Source: PALSA-243 sp049522755
GTDB lineage: Bacteria > Acidobacteriota > Terriglobia > Bryobacterales > Bryobacteraceae
Length of the DNA stretch: 64,000 nucleotides
Direction: 5' to 3'
Assembly: GCA_049522755.1 (NCBI GenBank)
Contig: JBEKNN010000010.1
Coordinates: 4,406-68,405, forward strand
Numbering within the stretch: the stretch's first letter is position 1; the number at the start of each line of letters is the position of its first letter. The notes under the pieces are model-generated. The model did no database searches, had not been told where the DNA came from, and saw nothing but the letters and a program-made list of their open reading frames with translations. The position numbers were made by a program, and so were the translations under genes. Positions 1-7,269 of the stretch are shown one piece after another.

Positions 1-870
1 TGGCTGCTCGCGCTCGACGACGCCCTTTTCCAGGTTCCCTTCGCGGCGCTGCCGGTTCTCACGCTCGAAAGCTCGCAGTCCGCCTCGCAATCCAAGGTTC
101 GGTTCATGGTGGAACGCCGCAGCGTGGAGATTATCCCGGGCGTGGCCTACTGGCTGGCGCGGGATGGCGCGCCGGTCATACACTCGAATACGCCGCTCTT
201 CCTGGGCATTGGCGATCCTATCTATAATGCGGCCGATCCCAGACTGCCGAAACCGGCGCGCGCCGGCGCCTCGATTTTCGATTTGCAGGCGTCCGCGCTC
301 CCGCCCCTGCCAAGACTGGTGGCCAGCGCGGCCGAGCTAGAAGCCTGCGTACGTGCGTGGAAGGGAGACCGGATTCTTCTCGAAGGCGCCAGCGCGTCGG
401 GCAGCGAGGTCGCGGCGCAGCTCAACCGCCATCCGGACGTGCTGCATTTCGCCACGCACTTTGTTCCGTCGGCGGAGCGGGAACCGCAAGGCATGATCGC
501 ACTTAGCCTCACCGCCAGCGGCGTGGCCGAAACTCTACGCCCGGCCGAAATTGCGCGTTGGCGCACCGCAGCGCAATTGGTCGTGCTCAGCGGCTGTAAT
601 TCTGCCGAGGGCGCGGTGCTGCCCGGAACCGGCTTGCTGGGGCTGAACCGCGCCTGGCTCGCCGCAGGCGCCCGCAACGTGATCAGCAGCCGTTGGGCGG
701 TTCCCGACGATAGCGGCGCGCTTTTCGCGGCGCTTTACCGCAACCTGGGCCCCGGTGGATTGCCCCCCGCCGAGGCGCTGCGCGCCGCGCAACTGGAGAT
801 GTTGCACGCAGGCGGCTGGCGCGCCCGCCCTCAGTATTGGGGCGCGTATTTCGCGATGGGAAAGGATTAA
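1..870 (+). CDS. CHAT-domain protease, C-terminal part (5' end outside window)
   Basis: The reading frame is open from base 1, so this is the C-terminal ~289 residues of a larger protein. CHAT domains are caspase-like cysteine proteases, usually placed after TPR repeats. Both expected catalytic residues are visible: His about residue 153 of the visible part in FATHF, and Cys about residue 199 in VLSGCNSAEG. The later SRWAVPDDSG and the PQYWGAYF ending are also typical. The stop codon lies 3 bp before a sigma-factor gene on the same strand, so the two are probably cotranscribed. An internal ATG at 106 is not the start, because CHAT-like sequence (LDDALFQVPFAALP) precedes it. The family call is firm; the substrate is unknown. 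Confidence 0.88.
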   Translation, partial: WLLALDDALFQVPFAALPVLTLESSQSASQSKVRFMVERRSVEIIPGVAYWLARDGAPVIHSNTPLFLGIGDPIYNAADPRLPKPARAGASIFDLQASALPPLPRLVASAAELEACVRAWKGDRILLEGASASGSEVAAQLNRHPDVLHFATHFVPSAEREPQGMIALSLTASGVAETLRPAEIARWRTAAQLVVLSGCNSAEGAVLPGTGLLGLNRAWLAAGARNVISSRWAVPDDSGALFAALYRNLGPGGLPPAEALRAAQLEMLHAGGWRARPQYWGAYFAMGKD

Positions 871-873
871 ACG

Positions 874-1533
874 ATGGCCTCCTCTATAGCTTTACCTCTG
901 ACAGCCTTACCTCTGACGCTAACCCAGGTGACATCATCCCAGGCGCCCGTCGTTCAAGCCGCCTCGAACTGGCCTGACCTGGTGGAGCGTATCCGGCGCG
1001 GCGATGGCTCCGCCATGGAAGAGCTGTACAAGATGTTTTCCACCGGCATCCGCTTCCTGTTGTACCGCCAGCTCGGCCCACAGGACCTGGACGACAAGGT
1101 CCACGACGTTTTCGTGATCATCACCCAAGCCATCTGCAACGGCGAGCTGCGGGAACCCGAGCGATTGATGGGCTACGTACACACCGTGGTCCGCCGCCAG
1201 GTAGCGTCGCACATCGATCGCGCCGTGCAGTTACGTCGCAACTACGTGGACGTCGATTTCCAGGAATCGGTGTCCGATAAACGCCCCAATCCCGAGCGTC
1301 AAGCCATCGACCGCGAGAATATCGGTCTGGCGATGAGCGTTCTCCAGTGCATCCCCAAACGCGACCGGGAGGTATTGACCCGCTTCTACCTGGATGAGGA
1401 ATCGGCCGAGGAAATCTGCGAGAAGATGGGTCTCACCGACACGCAGTTTCGCCTGATCAAGTCGCGCGCCAAGGCGCGATTTGGGGAACTGGGCAAGCGC
1501 CGCCTGGCAAACCGCGCCAGCTCGCGGGTATGA
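874..1533 (+). CDS. RNA polymerase sigma factor, ECF/sigma-70 family
   Basis: A 219-residue sigma factor. Region 2 lies at about residues 40-110 (EELYKMFSTGIRFLLYRQLG, then the DKVHDVFVII core-binding stretch). Region 4 lies at about 150-205, with a helix-turn-helix near SAEEICEKMGLTDTQFRLIKSR. The first 30 residues are low-complexity and contain an ALPLT direct repeat, so the true start may be further in. The gene begins 3 bp after the CHAT gene and its stop overlaps the next start (ATGA). This suggests translational coupling with the zinc-finger membrane protein, the likely anti-sigma factor. It probably directs transcription of an unknown regulon when released. Confidence 0.88.
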   Translation: MASSIALPLTALPLTLTQVTSSQAPVVQAASNWPDLVERIRRGDGSAMEELYKMFSTGIRFLLYRQLGPQDLDDKVHDVFVIITQAICNGELREPERLMGYVHTVVRRQVASHIDRAVQLRRNYVDVDFQESVSDKRPNPERQAIDRENIGLAMSVLQCIPKRDREVLTRFYLDEESAEEICEKMGLTDTQFRLIKSRAKARFGELGKRRLANRASSRV

Positions 1534-2201
1534 CACGATTATTTTTGAGAGTTTTTCGGACCCCGCCAACTAGTATGATTGGAGTGGGATTGCAGACTAA
1601 AAACCGGCATGTCGGGGAAGCCGACCTCGAAAGCTACTCAATGCGCGCCCTGTCGCAGGATGCGTCCGCACGCGTGGAGGAGCACCTCCTGATTTGCGAG
1701 ACCTGTCGTGGACGGTTGGTGGAAGCGGATGTGTACGTGGCGGCTATGAAGGATGCTACGCGCGATCTTCCATACCAGCAGCATGCTCCGGAGCCCTCGC
1801 GGTGGCGCTGGCGCTGGCCGCAACTCATGCCCGCATTTGCCGCGGCGGCCGCAATTGCGATAGCGGTAGTCGCATTGCCCTTGCCCCGCCACGCTGCTGC
1901 CGCGCCTTTTGCGGTAAGCCTCCAGACCATGCGCGGCCCGCAAACGCAGGCTCAAGCCCCGTCACGGCGGCCATTGGCGCTGCAACTCGATCTTACCGGC
2001 CTCGCGGCTTCGCCTTCGTATCGCATTGAGATGGTGGATCAGTCGGGAAATCGCGTGTGGCAGGGCACAATCGTTAACCCCGTGACGCCGGCGTCAGTAA
2101 CTGTACCGCCGCAAAAGCGAGGCATGTATTTCGTGCGCGTGGCACTGCCCTCGGGCGAAACGTTGCGCGAGTATGGACTGGAAATTCACGGAACCGATTG
2201 A
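1530..2201 (+). CDS. Zinc-finger membrane protein, putative anti-sigma factor
   Basis: A 223-residue protein. An anti-sigma-like zinc finger (HLLICETCRG, the Hx3CxxC pattern) lies near residues 52-60. A Trp/Arg-rich linker and one transmembrane segment follow at about 105-125. A roughly 95-residue extracytoplasmic part with a beta-sandwich-like C-terminus (PQKRGMYFVRVALPSGE) comes last. The ATG at 1530 overlaps the sigma stop by 4 bp; ATG 1575 is an alternative start. The layout fits a membrane anti-sigma factor holding the sigma factor encoded just upstream. Its regulatory role is inferred. Confidence 0.75.
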   Translation: MTRLFLRVFRTPPTSMIGVGLQTKNRHVGEADLESYSMRALSQDASARVEEHLLICETCRGRLVEADVYVAAMKDATRDLPYQQHAPEPSRWRWRWPQLMPAFAAAAAIAIAVVALPLPRHAAAAPFAVSLQTMRGPQTQAQAPSRRPLALQLDLTGLAASPSYRIEMVDQSGNRVWQGTIVNPVTPASVTVPPQKRGMYFVRVALPSGETLREYGLEIHGTD

Positions 2202-2307
2202 GCCGCGGCGGCTATATTAGCGCTGTCGGCCTGGCGTCCAGGAAATAAGAGCGGACAAGCCAGGCTGCCTCTCTCCCGTTTCTACTCCACAGCCCGTATC
2301 TATCTAT

Positions 2308-2733
2308 CTACGCCACAGCCGGCGCTTCCAGCGGAGCGCAAACCTGAAGCCCCTGGACGATGCGCTTCCACTCGACTTTGGACCTCTGAAGATTGACCAG
2401 CAGACAGAGAGTCGCGCCGGAGGCTCGCAGATGATTGAGACATTGCGCGGTATGTTGGTCGGCGAGGCGCTCCGCGCATTTCAACTCGACCACCAGCGCG
2501 TCCTCGACCAGAATATAGGCGAAGTACTCTCCTACCGCGCGGCCCTTGTAGGTTACTGCGAATGAAGCTTGGGCGGATGCCCGGATGCCGCGCAGCCCGA
2601 GTTCTCTGAGTAGCGCGCGCTCGTAGACTTTTTCGAGGAAGCCGGCCCCAAGAGTGCCGGAAACCTCAAAGACAGCGCTAAGCACGCGCTCTGTTAACAC
2701 ATCGAACCCACGTTTATTGGTCTTCATTGGCAA
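2308..2733 (-). CDS. GxxExxY family protein
   Basis: A 141-residue protein with the family signature near residue 30 (GAGFLEKVYERALLREL). It also has the PD-(D/E)XK-like core pattern KGRAVGEYFAYILVEDALVVELK and the QCLNHLRASG motif. GxxExxY proteins are widespread small proteins with a nuclease-like fold and no settled function. The gene stands alone, convergent with the anti-sigma gene. The start ATG is followed by MKTNKRGFDVLTERVL, usual for the family. Confidence 0.85.
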   Translation of the reverse strand: MPMKTNKRGFDVLTERVLSAVFEVSGTLGAGFLEKVYERALLRELGLRGIRASAQASFAVTYKGRAVGEYFAYILVEDALVVELKCAERLADQHTAQCLNHLRASGATLCLLVNLQRSKVEWKRIVQGLQVCAPLEAPAVA

Positions 2734-2786
2734 CCTTAATAGTTATGTGTCAACTTAAGGCAATACCTCTCAAGACTTTTGTGGCC

Positions 2787-2910
2787 GCACGTAGGACAGG
2801 CCTCCTGGCCTGTCTGTTCCAATCGCTCGCCGCACGTAGGACAGGCCTCCCGGCCTGTCTATTCCAATGCACTCGCCGCAGGACGGGCCAGAACACCTGT
2901 CCTGCCTAAT
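2787..2910. repeat. Tandem 45-bp intergenic repeat with palindromic core
   Basis: Two near-identical 45-bp units start at 2787 and 2832 with GCACGTAGGACAGGCCTC. Each contains a palindrome (GACAGGCC, a short loop, GGCCTGTC). A third degenerate copy with pairing GGACGGG and CCTGTCC runs to about 2910. The array sits between the divergent GxxExxY gene and the DUF507 gene end. It may act as a hairpin or terminator-like spacer. It has no spacer/repeat organisation of a CRISPR array. Confidence 0.8.
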
Positions 2911-3511
2911 CGCGCCGGGCTCTGGCTTCGATGTCGATGCCCAGCTTCTTCATCTCTTCCGTGTAGTAGCGCCTGAGCAGCAGATCCCACTCTTCGCTGC
3001 CCTCCGGAATGTCGCGCTTCTGGCTGCGGATTTTTTGCCGTGCGGCGCGATCCACCTTGTCCTCCACCATGAGAACTTCGGTCATCACGCGCACAATCTC
3101 CAGGCGCACCGCGTTGGCGTCCTTATTCTTCAACCGCAGGTCGCGGTTCTTGCGCAGCATTTCGATCAGCTTGTGAGACATGTCGCTCACTTTGTCGCGC
3201 GAAAGCTTCATGGCGTCGCCGGTATCGCGTCCGGCCGCGCGGACAACCTTCCGCTGCTGGATCAGCGTGTTCTTGATGCGGCGAAACATCTCCTGATAGC
3301 TGACGTTTTCGCGCCGCATGTATTCGCTGTACTGGCTCAGCAGGTCGCGCACCTCGTCGTTCAGGCGGTCTTCGACTGCCAGCTCTTCGGAGATCACATC
3401 CGAGATCTTTTCGGCCACCAGATCCGGACTTTGAGTCTCGATGAACGCCGGACTGAGCCGCTTGACCAGTTGTCTGGAGATGTAGTGGACGAACTCTCTG
3501 GCAAGAAGCAT
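2906..3511 (-). CDS. DUF507 family protein
   Basis: A 201-residue protein. It begins MLLAREFVHYISRQLVKRL and contains two related helical halves, each with the pattern of a short helix followed by EKISDVISEEL or DKVSDMSHKLIEML. This is the DUF507 family, conserved in acidobacteria, deltaproteobacteria and Aquificae, with unknown function. It is rich in charged residues, has no signal peptide or membrane segment, and is presumably cytoplasmic. It lies upstream of no obvious partner; ada ends just to its right. Confidence 0.82.
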   Translation of the reverse strand: MLLAREFVHYISRQLVKRLSPAFIETQSPDLVAEKISDVISEELAVEDRLNDEVRDLLSQYSEYMRRENVSYQEMFRRIKNTLIQQRKVVRAAGRDTGDAMKLSRDKVSDMSHKLIEMLRKNRDLRLKNKDANAVRLEIVRVMTEVLMVEDKVDRAARQKIRSQKRDIPEGSEEWDLLLRRYYTEEMKKLGIDIEARARRD

Positions 3512-3547
3512 TCTTTAAGGGCGAAGAGGTAGTTTAGCATGTGGGGG

Positions 3548-4648
3548 TTACAGACCGCGCGCCAAACTAACCGCCCCTTCCCGCTCCAGCAAGGCCCGCT
3601 TCCGCCACAGGCCGCCGCCGTATCCGGTCAACTCGCCGTCGCTGCCAATCACGCGATGGCACGGAATCAATATCGAGATGCGGTTATCGCCATTCGCCTT
3701 CGCCACAGCCCTCACCGCCGCCGGGTTGCCAACCCGTTTTGCCAGGTCCGCGTAGGACCATGTCTCGCCGTAGGGAATAGTTCGCAGCGCCGCCCAAACC
3801 TTCTCCTGAAAAGGGGTGCCCCTGGTCTCGAGCGGTAGCGTGAAATCGCGGCGCTCGCCCGCGAAGTACGCATCCACCTGCGCGCGCAATTCGCGCGTAT
3901 ACTTGTTCTCGCCCGGAACCGCCGCCGGACCGCACTGTGCAAGCGGCTTCGCTCCGCCCCACGCTCCGCACCACTTGCGCACGCGTGCGAGTTGCGTCTC
4001 GAGGATGCGCCGGTCGCTGAACTCGAGCAGGCAAACGCCGGTCTCCGTCGCGCCCGCTACCATTGGACCGATGGGCGTTTCGATGCACGCAATGGTGATG
4101 CATCCCGCGCTCTCCGCCTGCCCCGGAGGACAGCCGAAGACGCGTTCGAAGGCGTCGCGGAATCCGCTGTGCGATTCGAAGCCGGAATCGAACACCACGT
4201 CGTCGAGTTCGGCGCCCGCGCGGATCTGCGTGAACGCCGCGGCCAGCCGCCGCGCCCGCATGTAAGCCTGGAACGTCATTCCGTACTTCGACTGGAAATG
4301 GCGGCGCACGCGCGTCGGCTCAAGACCCAGGTTCTGCAGTTCGGCATCGCGCCACCGCTGCTGCGGGTCCTGCTCGATGGCTTCGAGCAGCGGTCGCAGC
4401 CAGTCCGGCGCCGCGTTGTTCGATTCCATGGGCCGGCAGCGCATGCAGGGCCGGTAGCCGGAGACCAGCGCCTCGCGCGCCGTCTCGAAGAACTCGACGT
4501 TTTGCGGCAGCGGCTTGCGCGCCCGGCACGACGGAACGCAGAAGATGCCTGTAGTCCGTACCGCCGTGTAAAACAGCCCGTCGTACGAACCATCGGATTT
4601 CAGAAACGCGTCGACCATTTCGTCGCGCGTGGGAGCCAGCAGCGTCAT
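3548..4648 (-). CDS. ada: Bifunctional Ada: AraC-type regulator and O6-methylguanine-DNA methyltransferase
   Basis: A 366-residue adaptive-response protein. The N-terminal zinc/methylphosphotriester domain shows its four cysteines (IFCVPSC and PCMRCRP, about residues 35-70). An AraC helix-turn-helix follows (GFESHSGFRDAFERVFG, about 150-170). The C-terminal methyltransferase carries the active-site motif IPCHRVIGSDG. It removes methyl groups from O6-methylguanine and phosphotriesters by suicidal transfer, and activates repair genes once methylated. No alkA or alkB is visible beside it. Full length for the family. Confidence 0.95.
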   Translation of the reverse strand: MTLLAPTRDEMVDAFLKSDGSYDGLFYTAVRTTGIFCVPSCRARKPLPQNVEFFETAREALVSGYRPCMRCRPMESNNAAPDWLRPLLEAIEQDPQQRWRDAELQNLGLEPTRVRRHFQSKYGMTFQAYMRARRLAAAFTQIRAGAELDDVVFDSGFESHSGFRDAFERVFGCPPGQAESAGCITIACIETPIGPMVAGATETGVCLLEFSDRRILETQLARVRKWCGAWGGAKPLAQCGPAAVPGENKYTRELRAQVDAYFAGERRDFTLPLETRGTPFQEKVWAALRTIPYGETWSYADLAKRVGNPAAVRAVAKANGDNRISILIPCHRVIGSDGELTGYGGGLWRKRALLEREGAVSLARGL

Positions 4649-5068
4649 ACCTAAATGTTACGGCGGCGCCGCCTTCGGCTTCCACCGCAAAACGGACGTG
4701 GAATTCCAGCGCGCTGAGGTTTGGCTCATTTCGTCTACGGGGCGCCTCTTGGCGCACTCGGAAGGCGGTCCCAAAACTGCGATCGCAGAGAAGTAGCGCG
4801 GCGCCGTCTCGTAAAGAGTTGTAAAAGACGTGCGCTTCCAAGCACTTCGGGTGATAATGAACGAATACTCATGGTTTCCATGGCGGCGGCCGCGAGGCTC
4901 AGCCTCTGGCCCTTTCGGGCTATCGCTACGGCAATCGCCGTACCCGTGCCCAGCGCCCGCTTTCGCTTTTCCTCTCAAAGACTTGTAACCTGTTGGGGTA
5001 CTGCTACGCCTGTTCATGTGGAGCGACAAACGCGTCCGGATGCCGGGCCCGATAGCGGGGCGGCGTAG
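4649..5068. other. Non-coding region between ada and a sigma gene
   Basis: About 420 bp between divergent ada and the sigma gene. Open frames here lack family-like composition and were rejected. The only structure I can support is a weak ECF-type promoter near its right end (separate entry). Confidence 0.5.
4985..5011 (+). promoter_or_regulatory. Possible ECF-type promoter for the 5069 sigma gene
   Basis: GTAACC (4985-4990), a 16-bp spacer, then CGCCT (5007-5011). ECF promoters often pair an AAC-containing -35 with a CGT-type -10 at 16-17 bp; here the -10 is CGCC rather than CGTC. The sigma start lies 58 bp downstream. This would fit autoregulation but is weak evidence. Confidence 0.3.
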
Positions 5069-5647
5069 ATGTTAGTCGATTTCGCGGTCATTAAGCGCGC
5101 CCAGTCCGGCGACAGCGTGGCCTTCAACGAAATCGTGGTAGCGTACCGGAAGCGCATTTTGGGGCATATCAGTCATTTGATTGCCCGGACGGAAGATGTC
5201 GAGGACGTTGCGCAGGAAGTTTTTGTGCGGATGTATTATTCTCTCGACCAGCTCCGGTCGGCGGAGGTTTTTGAGCCTTGGCTCTACACGCTGACGAAGA
5301 ACGCGGCTTACGATTACTTGCGTAAGCAGAAGCGTCGCCAGGAGTTCCGCATGTCCGACCTGTCCGAGCAGCAGGTCACCATGGCCGACGCGGTGGCGGG
5401 TGGAAAAGCGGAGCAGGATGAGCGGTATCAGAAGACGATCCGGGAATCGGTGGACGCTTTGTTGGGCGCGGTTTCCGATGCTGATCGGATATTGCTCATA
5501 ATGAAGGAAGTCGAAGGGCTTTCGCTGAAAGAGCTTGAAAAGATTTATAAAGTCAACGAGAATGCTCTTAAGGTGAGATTATTTCGGGCCCGGCAGCGGG
5601 TTCTGAAGGCCTTCGGCGCGGCCGAAAAGAAGGAAGATGCCGGCTAA
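5069..5647 (+). CDS. ECF RNA polymerase sigma factor
   Basis: A 192-residue ECF sigma factor. Region 2 lies at about residues 25-95, with the core-binding motif EDVEDVAQEVFVRMYYSLDQL and the -10 recognition part WLYTLTKNAAYDYLRKQKRR. Region 4 is about 130-185 and ends in a helix-turn-helix (LSLKELEKIYKVNENALKVR). The stop overlaps the start of the next gene by 11 bp, and the downstream products are a small membrane protein and a Spy/CpxP-like periplasmic protein. This suggests envelope-stress sensing, by analogy with CpxP/Spy and RpoE-type systems. Confidence 0.92.
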   Translation: MLVDFAVIKRAQSGDSVAFNEIVVAYRKRILGHISHLIARTEDVEDVAQEVFVRMYYSLDQLRSAEVFEPWLYTLTKNAAYDYLRKQKRRQEFRMSDLSEQQVTMADAVAGGKAEQDERYQKTIRESVDALLGAVSDADRILLIMKEVEGLSLKELEKIYKVNENALKVRLFRARQRVLKAFGAAEKKEDAG

Positions 5648-6008
5648 GGCCGGTGAAGGGTCGAACAAAATGATTCCGATGCGTGGCAGTAACGATGAAA
5701 AGCTGGACGCCCTGTTTCGGGCGTTCGCTGCGTGCCCCACTCCGGAGCCCAGCGCGAACTTCATGCCCACGTTATGGCAGAAGATCGAATCGCGGCAGAC
5801 ATTCACGTTTTCATTCCGGCGCATAGCTAACGCCTTCGCGGCGGCGGCAGTGGCGCTGACGGTGGCGTTGAGCGTGTACATGTATGCGCCCCACGCCCCT
5901 GCCGTGCCCAGCCAGACTTACGTCGATGTTCTCGCCGAAGCTCATCCGATCGTGGCGCCGGATTTGCTAAGCCCCGCGCAACTGGAATTGAACGAATCCG
6001 GCAGATGA
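5637..6008 (+). CDS. Small single-pass membrane protein, candidate anti-sigma factor
   Basis: A 123-residue protein with one transmembrane segment at about 68-88 (FAAAAVALTVALSVYMY). A cytoplasmic N-terminus contains LDALFRAFAACPTPEPSANFMPTLW, and a short extracytoplasmic tail follows. No zinc-finger motif is present. It overlaps the sigma gene by 11 bp, the usual position of an anti-sigma partner. That placement and topology are the only basis for the functional suggestion. Confidence 0.65.
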   Translation: MPAKAGEGSNKMIPMRGSNDEKLDALFRAFAACPTPEPSANFMPTLWQKIESRQTFTFSFRRIANAFAAAAVALTVALSVYMYAPHAPAVPSQTYVDVLAEAHPIVAPDLLSPAQLELNESGR

Positions 6009-6018
6009 GCGTGTAGCA

Positions 6019-6507
6019 ATGCCTAAATCCAAGGTTTCGGCGTTCCTCTCCGTCTTGCTGGTATTCGCCAGCGGCGTTGCCATGGGGGCCGTGGGTTACC
6101 GTCTTTATGTCGTAAAGACGGTGGCAAGCTCGGTCCAGCCTCCCTCCAAGAAAAAAATGAGCCCGGAGGATTTCCGCAAGGTCGTGATGGCGCACCTCAA
6201 GGACGCGGTGAAGCTGAACGACCAACAGCTAGAGGAAGTTAAGAAAATTTATGACTGGCAGGGCGACCAGTTTACGCCTGTGCACAAGCAATATGAAGCG
6301 AAGATCGACCAGGATCGGCAAGAGTTCGACCAGCGGCGGGATCAGATTCACGAAGCTGCGGTCCTGAAGATGAAAGCGATCCTGACCCCTGAGCAGCAGC
6401 CTCTCTACGACAAGTGGCTCGCTGATCGGGCTGCCGACCACAAAAAACATCAGCAACAGCAGGGGCAGGGGCAGCACAATGAAGGCCGCCGCCCGCCGCT
6501 GCCTTAA
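6019..6507 (+). CDS. Spy/CpxP-like periplasmic protein with membrane anchor
   Basis: A 162-residue protein with an N-terminal membrane or signal segment (residues 8-32) followed by a long helical domain (about 50-140). The region LNDQQLEEVKKIYDWQ followed by MKAILTPEQQPLYDKW matches the LTxxQ-type repeats of the Spy/CpxP/heavy-metal-resistance family. These act as periplasmic chaperones or metal sensors. The C-terminus is His/Gln-rich (HKKHQQQQGQGQHNEG), suggesting metal binding. It is third in the sigma cassette and its last bases overlap the convergent rpmE by 4 bp. Confidence 0.75.
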   Translation: MPKSKVSAFLSVLLVFASGVAMGAVGYRLYVVKTVASSVQPPSKKKMSPEDFRKVVMAHLKDAVKLNDQQLEEVKKIYDWQGDQFTPVHKQYEAKIDQDRQEFDQRRDQIHEAAVLKMKAILTPEQQPLYDKWLADRAADHKKHQQQQGQGQHNEGRRPPLP

Positions 6508-6743
6508 CTTACCGGTTGCGCTCTCTTATCTTTATCGCCACGCACAGCCTTATACTTCCTCTCAAACTTGTCTACGCGGCCGGCCGTATCGATCAGCTTT
6601 TGCTTGCCCGTGAAGAACGGGTGGCAGGACGAGCAAATTTCCACGCGAATATCGCCTTTGTGCGTCGACCGCGTGGCGAACTTGTGGCCGCAGGCGCAAA
6701 TGACGCTAATCTCGTTGTAGGCGGGGTGAATTCCTTCCTTCAT
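6504..6743 (-). CDS. rpmE: 50S ribosomal protein L31
   Basis: A 79-residue L31 starting MKEGIHPAY. An upstream in-frame ATG (6788) would add 15 residues unlike the family, so 6743 is chosen; AAAGGA lies ahead of it. The zinc-binding cysteines are present (ICACGHKF and EICSSCHPFFTG), so this is the zinc-containing paralogue type. KAVRGDKDK at the end is a family-like basic tail. A GC-rich hairpin at 6792-6821 lies in its probable leader. Confidence 0.95.
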   Translation of the reverse strand: MKEGIHPAYNEISVICACGHKFATRSTHKGDIRVEICSSCHPFFTGKQKLIDTAGRVDKFERKYKAVRGDKDKRAQPVS

Positions 6744-6791
6744 GATATTTCGGGGGGATCCTTTCGAGAATTTCAGTATAGCAAACACGAT

Positions 6792-6821
6792 CCCCCGCGA
6801 ACCGCTTTCGGTCCGCGGGGG
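6792..6821 (-). other. rpmE: GC-rich hairpin upstream of rpmE
   Basis: CCCCCGCGAACC (6792-6803) can pair with GGTCCGCGGGGG (6810-6821) with one mismatch around a 6-nt loop. It lies 49-78 bp upstream of the rpmE start. Leaders that bind L31 are known in several phyla, so a regulatory role is possible but not shown. Confidence 0.4.
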
Positions 6822-6858
6822 CCGGTAGCCATTGGATGAAGCCTGAGGGCTAAAGGTT

Positions 6859-6962
6859 GCGCGTGAGGCAGCCGGTCCACAGGAACTTGACCCCGCTACT
6901 GAACGGGAGTCGGCTACGTTAGAGGCTCGACTTCAGCAGTCGGCCACCTCGCGCGGTTTTTT
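6859..6962 (+). ncRNA. Candidate structured small RNA ending in a U tract
   Basis: The outer arms GCGCGTGAGGCAGCCG (6859-6874) and CGGCCACCTCGCGCG (6941-6955) pair with one small internal mismatch and are followed by TTTTTT (6957-6962). Inside are three possible hairpins: GGTC/GACC near 6874-6892, CCCG/CGGG near 6892-6907, and AGTCG/CGACT near 6908-6931. There is no reading frame. The closing stem plus U run looks like a terminated small RNA. It matches no RNA family I can name. Confidence 0.4.
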
Positions 6963-7086
6963 GCAACTATCCATTGTACTGGACCACCTCCTTTTTCAGT
7001 AATACCTTCAAATTGCCACGGAGTTTCGATTTTGTCAACTTGCTTTCGAAATCCGTCGTCAGGGAGGATTGGCGTTCGACGCTGGG

Positions 7087-7198
7087 CCGCGGAGGGGCGG
7101 AGGCAACGCGGAGTTCGGTCTTCCTGGGATGAGCGCTCTCCCCATCGGACAAAAAGCTTCCGTCTGGTGATCTCCGCGCTGCCTCCGCCCCTCCGCGG
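7087..7198. repeat. Long inverted repeat (27-bp arms)
   Basis: CCGCGGAGGGGCGGAGGCAA... (7087-7113) pairs with 7172-7198 with one mismatch, separated by 58 bp. It lies between the candidate RNA and the sigma gene at 7270. A similar but distinct long inverted repeat occurs at 42911-43020. It is probably a dispersed hairpin element of the genome. Confidence 0.7.
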
Positions 7199-7233
7199 CT
7201 CCGCGTTGAGGAGTCAGCTCAGGCCTGGAAAAT

Positions 7234-7262
7234 GGAAGAAAAAACTTCGACGTTCCGTCTGA
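7234..7262 (+). promoter_or_regulatory. ECF-type promoter of the 7270 sigma gene
   Basis: GGAA (7234-7237), an 18-bp spacer beginning GAAAA, then CGTCTGA (7256-7262). The same arrangement with a 17-bp spacer and the same GGAAGAAAA opening recurs at 8977-9004. GGAA...CGTC is the classical ECF promoter pattern. The GTG start is only 9 nt from CGTCT, so the transcript would be nearly leaderless. It probably serves autoregulation by the encoded sigma factor. Confidence 0.6.
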
Positions 7263-7269
7263 ATCGCCG

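Noticed and set aside
1..105. Start of the CHAT gene at ATG 106
   Set aside because: CHAT-like sequence continues upstream to base 1, so the gene begins outside the window.
2787..2910. Possible CRISPR-like repeat array
   Set aside because: Units are contiguous tandem copies of a palindrome with no unique spacers and no cas genes nearby.
4658..5068. Two overlapping open frames between ada and the sigma gene
   Set aside because: Basic, low-quality composition and no recognisable domain; treated as non-coding.
6859..6962. 6S RNA or SRP RNA
   Set aside because: Not a single long interrupted hairpin, and the SRP GGAAG loop is missing.
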